Shown here piece after piece: positions 8,716 through 15,771 of a stretch of 64,000 nucleotides of DNA. The first letter of the stretch is position 1. Every line of letters begins with the position of its first letter. The DNA comes from a virus. The stretch spans positions 30,761 through 94,760 of the IMG/VR virus record IMGVR_UViG_3300044614_000719. The stretch is one strand, 5' to 3'. Under the pieces are notes generated by a model. The model searched no databases. It had not been told where the DNA came from and saw only the letters and a list, made by a program, of their open reading frames with translations. Position numbers and translations under genes: made by a program.

Positions 8716-8734
8716 CGCTCGCATAAAGCAAGCG
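8716..8734 (-). promoter_or_regulatory. Hairpin in the gp55 leader, with MotA-box-like sequence
   Basis: Read on the minus strand, CGCTTGC and GCGAGCG form a 7-bp stem (one G-T pair) around the loop TTTAT. The same left arm contains CGCTTG, which also complements CAAGCG just before the gp55 Shine-Dalgarno, so two exclusive structures are possible. TTGCTTTA (8724-8731) resembles a T4 MotA box and lies 14 bases before TATCAT (8704-8709), a possible -10. A role in middle-period expression of gp55 is inference. Confidence 0.4.
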
Positions 8735-8752
8735 ATTTCCTATATTTTTGTC

Positions 8753-8780
8753 TTGACAGATTTGCGAAACCCCTTATAAT
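8753..8780 (+). promoter_or_regulatory. Consensus sigma70 promoter pointing against all genes
   Basis: TTGACA (8753-8758), 16 bases, then TATAAT (8775-8780): both hexamers match the bacterial consensus exactly, on the plus strand. Transcription would start near 8787 and run antisense into the neighbouring gene at 8816 and into uvsW. A short inverted repeat CCGGT-GGAT-ACCGG and the palindrome GGGCCC follow within 30 bases. No plus-strand gene is visible downstream. Confidence 0.5.
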
Positions 8781-8815
8781 TCTCAGTGCCGGTGGATACC
8801 GGGCCCTGCAATATA

Positions 8816-9448
8816 TTACTTGAGGTAGTCTTGGGGATCAGATGACCAGTCATCTAGATTATTTCCAAACCCCTGATCTTCTGTTAATTCGTCTATCATT
8901 TCTTCATCAGATATATCTTCAGATGAATCATTATCAGAAAAGTCAGGTCCAATTAAATCTATTCCCTGTGATTCCAAAAATTCAATCAATTGTTTAGCAA
9001 CATCCATTGGTAAATTTAAATTAAAATTTGCCATATTATTTGGAATGTTTTTGGGAGTGGGTGGAATTAAACCGGGCATTCCAGGCAGCATTGGCATTAT
9101 GTTTGGATTTACTGGAGGCAAACTTTTATCTTTTGATTTTAAAAGTTTGTATATCTCCGGAGCGTCTTGTTTTATCTTTTCCATCTCATAACAATTTAAT
9201 AATAGAACATCGGGTTTCCATGATGTCATAATAGAATTTAATGGTACTTCTATATCAGTATCGGCTGAATACTCTGCCCAATTCTTTAATAAAAGAACTT
9301 CGGTAGAATTCATATTCTCATCCATCATCATTACTGTCTTAAATGCCATAGGTCTATGGAGAAATATTGATTTTTCGGAAGTAGAACTTATTTCCGTAAT
9401 AACGCTATCACCGTTTGTTAGTTTTAGCACTTTATATTCTGAATCCAT
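8816..9448 (-). CDS. Unknown protein, possible Sm-like N-terminal domain
   Basis: This protein has 210 residues. The first 80 are beta-rich (YKVLKLTNGDSVITEI, IFLHRPMAFKTVMMM, TEVLLLKNWAEYS), a pattern like small Sm/LSM beta-barrels seen in similar phage proteins; I cannot confirm this. A Pro/Asn-rich linker (MPMLPGMPGLIPPTPKNIPN) is followed by a short helix and a strongly acidic tail (DNDSSEDISDEEMIDELTEDQ). It lies between uvsW and gp55. A perfect inverted repeat AGATGAC-CA-GTCATCT (8840-8855) lies within its last codons. Function unknown; an RNA-related role is only suggested. Confidence 0.75.
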   Translation of the reverse strand: MDSEYKVLKLTNGDSVITEISSTSEKSIFLHRPMAFKTVMMMDENMNSTEVLLLKNWAEYSADTDIEVPLNSIMTSWKPDVLLLNCYEMEKIKQDAPEIYKLLKSKDKSLPPVNPNIMPMLPGMPGLIPPTPKNIPNNMANFNLNLPMDVAKQLIEFLESQGIDLIGPDFSDNDSSEDISDEEMIDELTEDQGFGNNLDDWSSDPQDYLK

Positions 9449-9450
9449 AT

Positions 9451-10926
9451 TTACTCCTCTATCGATATTACTATTTTACGAAAATCAAACTTTTCGTGTT
9501 CATATATTTTAAGTCTTTCACCAAAATGTCTAAGCGTGTGATTTTGATGAGACTTCCAAGACAAATCATCCGCTATATCATACAACTTTGCTTTTTCTTT
9601 AAATTCCGATTTTCTAAGTTGTCTTCCAATACTTTGTAACACCCGTATTCTACTCTTAGATGGAGAAGAGAACACAATATTATGTAGTCGTTTAATGGAT
9701 ATACCTGTGCTGAATGTACCATATGATGCTACAATAATGGCGTTTTCTTCTTTCTCTACAATCTTTCTTATCATTTCTCTATCGTCGGCTTCAGTACCAC
9801 CATGTACGAAGAATACTTTCTTATTGTTCATTTTTTGCAAAATGTCGTACAATACCTTTCCATGTTTTTCTACAAACTGAAATAGTATTAGAGTATTTCC
9901 CTTTAAACTTTCTGCCAAATTACAAATGAATTCGTTTCGCTTTTGATTTTGCACCAACCAGTCAATTTCTTCTGCGTATTTGAATTTCTTACAACTTTGT
10001 TTTACTTCTGGTGGATAATTTAAAACAATACAATCAATATTTAATTTGGATAATAGTTCCTTATCCATCAACTCTTTTGTACTGGTGACTTTGTGGACTC
10101 TTCCAAACAGTCCTTCTATTACTAGTTTATGGGTGAATGTTCCATCCAAAGTACCAGTTGTACCGATGCGATAAGGACAACCTGTAAGTTTGGTCATTAT
10201 CGCTGTTAGTGATTTTGATTTAAACAAATGGCATTCATCACCTATTACTACTTCGAATTCATCAAAGTAAGTTTTTGACATCTTATAAATGCTTTGCCAA
10301 GTTGAGATTACTATTTGCTTGTCTGTTTCTTTTTCCTCTCCACCATGTATCTTGTGGCAATACTTCCGCAGTTTCCATTCGGATGTTTTTGAATATTCAA
10401 AGAAATCCGAATACATTTGTGTAACTAATGAAATAGTTGGAACAATGATTAGTATTTTCTTTTTAGGATTGATTCTATCAAGATAGTATCTTACCAAAGT
10501 ATAAATGATAAGACTCTTTCCGGAACCAGTTGGAGAAAGCAAAAGACATCTATCATTGTTAATTGCATGACAGATGCCTTCTACTTGGTGATCGTGAAGA
10601 TTGAATGGGATATTTAAAAGTTTTGCAAACTTTACGACTTCATCAGGAGTAATCGAATTTTTCTTTGGAGTTTCGCGTCTCTCAATGTTATACGATCTAT
10701 CTTTTGCAAATTGGATGACATAATCTTCCAATCCGGCATAGATTTCTTGCTTATAGATGTTGTACAGTTTGATCTGTCCATCCCACATTTTATTCCTAAA
10801 CGCAGGCATGAATTTATGACCAGGCACTTTGAACGTGAAAAAGTCGGAAAGTTCTTTAGCATATCCTTTTTCACACTTTACCTTGATATAAACAGAATCA
10901 ACTGGTTCAATTATTAAATCACTCAT
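9451..10926 (-). CDS. uvsW: UvsW recombination helicase
   Basis: This 491-residue superfamily 2 helicase is colinear with T4 UvsW, which unwinds branched DNA, R-loops and stalled forks and helps switch replication from origins to recombination. Walker A is SPTGSGKS (131-138), the DEAH-type box is DECH (230-233), motif III is GTTGTL, and motif VI is QSIGRQLRKS. The first 100 residues form the UvsW-type N-terminal DNA-binding domain. The start codon is abutted by a hairpin that contains the only visible Shine-Dalgarno-like sequence. It follows uvsY, as in other T4-like phages. Confidence 0.95.
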   Translation of the reverse strand: MSDLIIEPVDSVYIKVKCEKGYAKELSDFFTFKVPGHKFMPAFRNKMWDGQIKLYNIYKQEIYAGLEDYVIQFAKDRSYNIERRETPKKNSITPDEVVKFAKLLNIPFNLHDHQVEGICHAINNDRCLLLSPTGSGKSLIIYTLVRYYLDRINPKKKILIIVPTISLVTQMYSDFFEYSKTSEWKLRKYCHKIHGGEEKETDKQIVISTWQSIYKMSKTYFDEFEVVIGDECHLFKSKSLTAIMTKLTGCPYRIGTTGTLDGTFTHKLVIEGLFGRVHKVTSTKELMDKELLSKLNIDCIVLNYPPEVKQSCKKFKYAEEIDWLVQNQKRNEFICNLAESLKGNTLILFQFVEKHGKVLYDILQKMNNKKVFFVHGGTEADDREMIRKIVEKEENAIIVASYGTFSTGISIKRLHNIVFSSPSKSRIRVLQSIGRQLRKSEFKEKAKLYDIADDLSWKSHQNHTLRHFGERLKIYEHEKFDFRKIVISIEE

Positions 10927-10943
10927 GTCCTATTATTTAGGAC
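10927..10943 (-). promoter_or_regulatory. Hairpin touching the uvsW start codon
   Basis: On the minus strand GTCCTA-AATAA-TAGGAC is a perfect 6-bp stem with a 5-base loop ending one base before the uvsW ATG. The right arm contains AGGA, the only ribosome-binding-like sequence nearby, so folding would limit initiation. The region lies in the 19-base gap after uvsY. Confidence 0.4.
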
Positions 10944-10945
10944 AA

Positions 10946-11383
10946 TTATGATTCTCCATTTATGAACTTACGCCAAGTAATGGCGTCTCGTATGTGGTAT
11001 TGACGATTAGAAATCATTTTGATAATTGATTCTAAGTAGTTTACTTTTTCTTCTTGTACAAATACTCTATCTCTTTTTTGATTTAGATCTGCATCAGATT
11101 CCATGTACAATTCAACATCTTGTTTGAGAATACGCAACTGAAATGGCTCCCAGTTCAGTTCTTTTAATTGTTCTTCTGACATTTTGCCAGTATAGTATTC
11201 CCACTTTAATTTTAAAAGTTGTCCCAGTTCATTTTTCCATTTGCGTAGTACAAGTTTCTCATCGTACAGCATATTTAAATATTTACCATGTAACTGGGGA
11301 ATGCGTAGAGACTCCGTATCCAGTTCAGATTCATTGAACTTCAAATCAACATCCGCCATCTTTTTAATATCATCAAATAGCAT
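10946..11383 (-). CDS. uvsY: UvsY recombination mediator
   Basis: The protein has 145 residues from the ATG at 11383, which has AGGAGA upstream; T4 UvsY has 137. It loads UvsX recombinase onto gp32-covered single-stranded DNA. It is helical and charged, with the family's feature of a central lysine/tyrosine segment (LLKLKWEYYTGKMSEEQL) and a C-terminal helix (YLESIIKMISNRQYHIRDAITWRKFI). Position between the capsid gene block and uvsW is conserved in T4-like phages. The longer open frame to 11416 has no better start signal. Confidence 0.88.
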   Translation of the reverse strand: MLFDDIKKMADVDLKFNESELDTESLRIPQLHGKYLNMLYDEKLVLRKWKNELGQLLKLKWEYYTGKMSEEQLKELNWEPFQLRILKQDVELYMESDADLNQKRDRVFVQEEKVNYLESIIKMISNRQYHIRDAITWRKFINGES

Positions 11384-11427
11384 AAAATCTCCTATTGGGA
11401 GTATATCACACATCAAGTAAAAAGCAA

Positions 11428-11955
11428 TTAAATGTTCTGTCTGAGGGTTTCTACTGTAAACCCGCTGTATGCAAATGTTACTCCAGCAATCGCAGGATTA
11501 ATATCACTAACAGTACTGTCTAGATCTAATCCAGATATTGCCAAAGGAAAACAATCTCTATATGTGAAATGCAATAAACCTAAAGACTTGCTGTTCATTA
11601 CTATTATTGAAATATCAGAAAATCTTTGTGTTTCTTGAACTTGATTATTGAATGTATCGATTGGAGTTATCGTTCTCAACCAATTATACAATTCTAGCCA
11701 ATTAGACATATCTTCATTTACAATGAATTTAACATTTAAATCATCATGCGTTACCTTGCCTGGAGTCCTCTTTATATCGGTGGCAAAGGGACTAGGCTGC
11801 GATATAGGACTAGATTGGATACCGGGTAGGTTGATTGACTGACAGAAATAAACTATATGAGGAGTTCTATGCAATACCATTTTATATTCGTTCAACTGCA
11901 TTGGGTTGATCGACTTTGGCTGTCTTTGTATTGCGTTTGTTATTAGATTGCTCAT
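11428..11955 (-). CDS. Tail-tube-fold protein (gp19/gp54 type; gp3 position)
   Basis: This protein has 175 residues. The segment SINLPGIQSSPI, then PGKVTHDDLNVKFIVNEDMSNWLELYNWL, resembles the beta-sandwich tail-tube fold and mirrors features of the true gp19 at 20561-21106 (SIQLPETTV, YNDVSLTIL). It is therefore likely a tube-related paralog, such as a tube initiator or terminator. In other T4-like phages the gene after gp23 is often the tail completion protein gp3 (about 176 residues), so that is the main alternative. No Shine-Dalgarno is visible before the ATG; a late-promoter-like TATAGATACTATT abuts it. Confidence 0.65.
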   Translation of the reverse strand: MSNLITNAIQRQPKSINPMQLNEYKMVLHRTPHIVYFCQSINLPGIQSSPISQPSPFATDIKRTPGKVTHDDLNVKFIVNEDMSNWLELYNWLRTITPIDTFNNQVQETQRFSDISIIVMNSKSLGLLHFTYRDCFPLAISGLDLDSTVSDINPAIAGVTFAYSGFTVETLRQNI

Positions 11956-11958
11956 AAT

Positions 11959-11966
11959 AGTATCTA
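11959..11966 (-). promoter_or_regulatory. Late-promoter-like box TATAGATA
   Basis: The minus strand reads TATAGATACTATTATG into the start codon of the tail-tube-fold gene. The box has one mismatch to TATAAATA. Initiation at the usual late-promoter distance would fall at or next to the ATG, giving a leaderless or nearly leaderless message. It follows directly after the gp23 terminator. Confidence 0.4.
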
Positions 11967-11969
11967 TAA

Positions 11970-11998
11970 AAGAATAAAGGGTTCCTTTCGGAACCCTC
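11970..11998 (-). terminator. Intrinsic terminator after gp23
   Basis: On the minus strand AGGGTTCC-GAAA-GGAACCCT is a perfect 8-bp stem closed by a GAAA tetraloop, followed by TTATTCTTTT. This is a textbook rho-independent terminator 26 bases after the gp23 stop, separating the capsid block from the uvsY block. Confidence 0.88.
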
Positions 11999-12023
11999 TA
12001 CTCGTTAGTTTACACACTAATTA

Positions 12024-13490
12024 TTAGTTAGTGGTTGGGTTATATGTAGCGTCGTTACCGTGGAGAGCGTCAACGCGGAAGATGCGGTAGTATTGATTGC
12101 GTCTGCGGGTCAATACTTCTGCGTCTGGGAGGTTACTGGCGTTGAGAACATATGGGTTACTTACCATACCATAACGGGTCTTGAAACCAATCTTTGGTTG
12201 GAATGTACCTGTATCAACGGCTCTTACCATTTGCAATGGAACGTATGGGCAGTAGAAGAGACCAGCGTCGTATGGACTTGTTCCCTTATATCCTACGCAT
12301 ACGAAATTGATTGGTGAGAAGGTTTCTGTGTGGGTTGGCATTGAATATGGATCAATGTAAACCTTGATACGTCCACCGTGGAGTGTACCAGCGAAGGTGT
12401 TACCATTAACGTCTGTGTTAAGAGCACCACTGAAAGCTGGGGAGAAGTCGAGCAAGCCACTCATACTGAGGGCAGCAGCAACGTCTGGACTTGTGATGAT
12501 AAAGTTACCCTTACCACGACGAGTCTCAGCACCTACTACGTTGCATTCGCGCTCGATTTGGAAGGTCAAACCACGGAACTTTTCAGCACTCCAACGACCA
12601 TCTGAGTCGAGTTCGAGATCGTAAGTACCACCACCACCGGCTCTGTTCAAACCAGCACCTGAAGCCTTACCGGAGAGGTCGGCTTGTTGGCAACCCAACT
12701 TAGCGACATCATAGATTTGACGAACCAACTCGCGGTTGATTTCAAACATGATTTCAGTTGAGAGGATGTTAGCCAACTCTGTCTCAGCGTCAAGTCCGTG
12801 AACGGCCTTGAGGTCTTGAGCGAGTTCTGTTGTGTACTCTGCCTTGAGGGCGCGAGTCTTGGCGGTAACGGCTGTCTTTTCGATTGTGAAAGACATTTCA
12901 CCAAAGTAGTTTGTTCCACTACCGAGTTGTTCACCCTTAGATGTGGTAACAGCGCGGCCAGCCTCAAAACGTCCGTCTGTTGAACCGGCGTCATCTTGGA
13001 AGATGTCACCCATATCACCAGCAGCACCAGTTTCACCGGAGAAACTTGTATCGGCTTCCTTGAAGAGGGCTTCACTTGCACTGCCATTACGAGATGACAA
13101 TGTTCCTGTTCCTCCAGCCTTACCTTGATACTTAGTCTTCATAGCGAAGATCAAGCCGGTTGGGCCGTTCATTGGTTGAACACCAGCGATGTCGTAAGCC
13201 ATCAAATTTGGCATAGCGCGGCGAACCAAACTGATCATAATTGGATCGAATGAATCGATACCTGTACCAGTTGTGGATGATGCACCTGCTTCGAAACCAC
13301 CAATATTACCGAGTCCTGTGCCGGTGATGCCTTGGTATGATTCGCGGAGGGCGCGCTCTTGGTTCTCCAAGAGGATTGTTGTTACAGTCTTCTTATAACT
13401 GTCCTTGATTTCTGGCAATGCCTTGTGCTCAAGGATTGGTTGCCACTTCTTGCGGGCAGATTCTGTGATCATTTGACGATTAGGGTCCAT
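12024..13490 (-). CDS. gp23: gp23 major capsid protein
   Basis: At 488 residues this is the HK97-fold major head protein of T4-like phages (T4: 521). Characteristic stretches include RRAMPNLMAYDIAGVQPMNGPTG, FKTRYGMVSNPY near the C-terminus, and AEYTTELAQDLKAVHGLDAE. The N-terminal 65 or so residues would be removed by the gp21 protease; GGFEAGAS is a plausible cleavage region with Glu before Ala. It has its own exact late promoter and a strong terminator, as expected for the most abundant virion protein. The coding sequence is visibly richer in GC than its neighbours, probably reflecting codon selection for high expression. Confidence 0.97.
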   Translation of the reverse strand: MDPNRQMITESARKKWQPILEHKALPEIKDSYKKTVTTILLENQERALRESYQGITGTGLGNIGGFEAGASSTTGTGIDSFDPIMISLVRRAMPNLMAYDIAGVQPMNGPTGLIFAMKTKYQGKAGGTGTLSSRNGSASEALFKEADTSFSGETGAAGDMGDIFQDDAGSTDGRFEAGRAVTTSKGEQLGSGTNYFGEMSFTIEKTAVTAKTRALKAEYTTELAQDLKAVHGLDAETELANILSTEIMFEINRELVRQIYDVAKLGCQQADLSGKASGAGLNRAGGGGTYDLELDSDGRWSAEKFRGLTFQIERECNVVGAETRRGKGNFIITSPDVAAALSMSGLLDFSPAFSGALNTDVNGNTFAGTLHGGRIKVYIDPYSMPTHTETFSPINFVCVGYKGTSPYDAGLFYCPYVPLQMVRAVDTGTFQPKIGFKTRYGMVSNPYVLNASNLPDAEVLTRRRNQYYRIFRVDALHGNDATYNPTTN

Positions 13491-13525
13491 TTTTCTTTGC
13501 TCCTTTAAACCTTTTTGTCTGAGTT

Positions 13526-13533
13526 TATTTATA
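13526..13533 (-). promoter_or_regulatory. T4-type late promoter of gp23
   Basis: An exact TATAAATA on the minus strand, 35 bases before the gp23 ATG, with AAGGAG as ribosome binding site between them. This is the expected target of gp55-bearing RNA polymerase. Confidence 0.85.
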
Positions 13534-13550
13534 ATTTCTCAATTTTTGAA

Positions 13551-14768
13551 TTAAGATTTTAGTGTTCTGTTAATTGTGTTTGAATAAAGTTCCATGAGTG
13601 GAGAGAGTGTTTCTTGCTCTGGCTCATCTTCAGTTGCTTGTTCCAAAAGTGTAATTTGTTCATTTACTTTTTGAACATTCTTTGGTGCAACTTTTTTACT
13701 TCCAGAAACAACACCTTCAACCAAGGTCTTTACTTTACTGCGGAAATCTTCTTCTCCAGAGTATTCAAGATTTTCTGCAATCTCTCTTGCTTTTTCTGCT
13801 TGAAGAACAGTCAAACCTCTTGTTTCTTCAGCAAATACTCTTTGAGCAGTTAGTAAACTGATTTCTTGATTGAGAACTACGTTCTTTTCAATCTCTTCGT
13901 TTATTCTACCTTCAAGAGTTTCGACTGCTTCTGAAAGTTCAGCAAACAAATCTACTTTTTCTTCTGGGATTTCAACATAAGATTCTGCAAAAAGATTCTT
14001 CAAACCATTGATGAAGTCTTCTGCAATTTCAGTTCTTAAACCATTTTCAATGGCAACTGCATTTTCTTTTGCCCACTCTTGAACAACATAAGCCAAATAA
14101 TTATCAAGTTGTTCTACCAAAGCAGACTTTACAGTTTCTACTTCTTCTACCAACTTTTCTTCAAATTGTTCGACTAATGCTTCTGCAATTGTTTCAACCT
14201 TTGAAGCAACTGCGGCTTCGTAAATTGAAGCGGCGTTCTTTACAAAATCTTCAGATAGTTCTTGTGAACCGAAGATTGCTGTAATATCAGAAGCTAATTG
14301 TTCGCTGGTCATTTGTGGTGCTTGTGGGGAAGTGAAAGATGGCTTCATGTTGAGGGTTGCAGCCAATGCACCTGCATTTCCACCAGTTGGTTGGATGATT
14401 TGTTCACCACCACCATGTGCATCTTTTACACCACCACCCAAGGCATCATGAACATGTCCACTGCCCTTTGTTGGTTGTGGTAATTGACCTTTAAGGGAGA
14501 TTGAAGCGGCAGCAGATGTAGTAGCAGAACCCTTCATGGCATTACCAACTGCTTTAGCAACTGGAGCCTTGTCCTCTGCTTCTTCTTCGCCTTCTTCTTC
14601 CTCACCGGCTTCTTCTTCCTCACCGGCTTCTTCTTCGCCTTCTTCTTCCTCACCGGCTTCTTCTTCTTCGCCTTCTTCTTCCTCGTCCATTTCTTCTTTT
14701 TCTTCGACGAGTTCATATGTATCGAATAAATCTTTTACGATTTCTTCTGCAATTTTCTTGGGGTCCAT
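13551..14768 (-). CDS. gp22: gp22 prohead core scaffold
   Basis: The protein has 405 residues, clearly longer than T4 gp22 (269). It is the internal scaffold around which gp23 assembles and is later degraded by gp21. It is helical and Glu-rich: an acidic low-complexity block near residues 20-62 (tandem GEEEE/AGEEEE units) and long coiled-coil-like segments with repeated VEEVETVKSALVEQL patterns. The C-terminal part (EEDFRSKVKTLVEGVVSG, NVQKVNEQITLLEQATEDE) matches the family. It has its own late promoter and lies between gp21 and gp23 as in T4. Confidence 0.88.
   Translation of the reverse strand: MDPKKIAEEIVKDLFDTYELVEEKEEMDEEEEGEEEEAGEEEEGEEEAGEEEEAGEEEEGEEEAEDKAPVAKAVGNAMKGSATTSAAASISLKGQLPQPTKGSGHVHDALGGGVKDAHGGGEQIIQPTGGNAGALAATLNMKPSFTSPQAPQMTSEQLASDITAIFGSQELSEDFVKNAASIYEAAVASKVETIAEALVEQFEEKLVEEVETVKSALVEQLDNYLAYVVQEWAKENAVAIENGLRTEIAEDFINGLKNLFAESYVEIPEEKVDLFAELSEAVETLEGRINEEIEKNVVLNQEISLLTAQRVFAEETRGLTVLQAEKAREIAENLEYSGEEDFRSKVKTLVEGVVSGSKKVAPKNVQKVNEQITLLEQATEDEPEQETLSPLMELYSNTINRTLKS
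14583..14694. repeat. Short tandem Glu-codon repeats in gp22
   Basis: Imperfect repeats built from cttcttctt and cctcaccggctt units encode the runs of Glu with Ala-Gly. The block looks like replication-slippage expansion and explains part of the extra length of this scaffold protein. Confidence 0.75.
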
Positions 14769-14798
14769 TTGTTAAATCTCCTTGATTTGTCGCTCAGT

Positions 14799-14806
14799 TA
14801 TTTATA
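14799..14806 (-). promoter_or_regulatory. T4-type late promoter of gp22
   Basis: An exact TATAAATA on the minus strand about 30 bases before the gp22 ATG, followed by AAGGAG. It lies in the 42-base gap after the gp21 gene. Confidence 0.82.
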
Positions 14807-14810
14807 CATT

Positions 14811-15458
14811 TCACAATTTAGATAAGAAATCGCGGAATACTTTTAATTTGGCTTCTTCCAAGTTTCTTGATCCTGCTTTTTCAATTTGTTTTTTGTAATT
14901 CTCAATGATTGTTGGTTTGAAAACACCATTGTCCCAAACCCATTCTTTACCTTCCATGATGCCGTCTACGAATGCGTTTGGTGCAGAGGGATCTGCAACT
15001 ACATCGACAGCGGCAAGCATGAAGTCTTTTTGGACATAATTGACTCCATTGCGCTCAGCCAATGAACCCATACCACGGGTAGACACTCCAAGTTTAGCAC
15101 CTTCATCAATAAGGTTTTGTACAATTCTACCATATGGGGTGTCCATGATCTTTGCATTACCCATTACTTGACTACCCTCCACATGAAGATCTTTGATCAT
15201 GTGGCATACTCTTTCTAAATTAACAGTTGGTCCTTCTGGATGTCCAAGTTCACCCAAAGCGCGACTATTTTTTACAAAGGTATCATTGTATGTTTGTACA
15301 GCCATCTCCATGACTGGTCCTTCGTAAAATCGTTGATTCTTGTTTACTTTATTGGACTCTGCGAAAACACCACGAATGAAGTAAGACTTCTTACCACCCT
15401 CTGCGGCTTCAGAAACATATTGAATGTCTTGTTGTCTTGTTTCAGTAATAAGTTTCAT
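14811..15458 (-). CDS. gp21: gp21 prohead maturation protease
   Basis: This 215-residue serine protease is of the T4 prohead protease family (T4: 212). The likely catalytic residues are His73 in GELGHPEG and Ser126 in LGVSTRGMGS, with a downstream acidic partner in VDVVADPS. It cuts the scaffold and the N-terminus of the capsid protein after head assembly and then itself. It is placed between a small core gene and gp22 as in T4. Confidence 0.95.
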   Translation of the reverse strand: MKLITETRQQDIQYVSEAAEGGKKSYFIRGVFAESNKVNKNQRFYEGPVMEMAVQTYNDTFVKNSRALGELGHPEGPTVNLERVCHMIKDLHVEGSQVMGNAKIMDTPYGRIVQNLIDEGAKLGVSTRGMGSLAERNGVNYVQKDFMLAAVDVVADPSAPNAFVDGIMEGKEWVWDNGVFKPTIIENYKKQIEKAGSRNLEEAKLKVFRDFLSKL

Positions 15459-15463
15459 CTATA

Positions 15464-15739
15464 TTACCCCTTTTTCTTTGCGTTCTTTTGAGCAAGAGCA
15501 ATAATGTCTCCACGGGTAATCTTATCATGTGGTGCTCTTACTGCTGCTAATTGCTCTTTAGATAGTTTCTTTTTTTCCTCTTGTACTTCTTCTGGAGGAT
15601 TCATCATGGCACCAGCAACGGTTTGCTTTGCGTTGTTCATATACTCTCCTGCTTTTGTGTATAAAGCAGTACGAACTTCTGTTCGGAATTTCTCTAAATT
15701 GTTATCGAATAGTGCATCGATTATTTTTTCGCTAGACAT
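15464..15739 (-). CDS. Small prohead core protein (gp67/gp68-like)
   Basis: This protein has 91 residues, helical, with a charged C-terminus (KITRGDIIALAQKNAKKKG). The start SSEKIIDALFDNNLEKFRTEV followed by TKAGEYMNNAKQ resembles small core proteins encoded just before gp21 in T4-like phages (gp67, gp68), which are needed for head shape and are processed by gp21. It has its own late promoter. Exact equivalence to gp67 or gp68 is not certain. Confidence 0.72.
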   Translation of the reverse strand: MSSEKIIDALFDNNLEKFRTEVRTALYTKAGEYMNNAKQTVAGAMMNPPEEVQEEKKKLSKEQLAAVRAPHDKITRGDIIALAQKNAKKKG

Positions 15740-15757
15740 AGAATACCTCTTTTTTAT

Positions 15758-15765
15758 TATTTATA
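15758..15765 (-). promoter_or_regulatory. T4-type late promoter of the prohead core gene
   Basis: An exact TATAAATA on the minus strand about 20 bases before the ATG at 15739, followed by AGAGGT as ribosome binding site. It would drive the core gene and gp21. Confidence 0.82.
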
Positions 15766-15771
15766 GTTTTG

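Noticed and set aside
8684-8731. gp55 start at 8731
   Set aside because: The ATG at 8683 has GGAGAA at good spacing and begins the Lys-rich N-terminus; the upstream 16 codons cross the leader hairpin.
12364-12624. Plus-strand open frames opposite gp23
   Set aside because: They are antisense shadows of the GC-richer capsid gene without ribosome binding sites or recognisable products.
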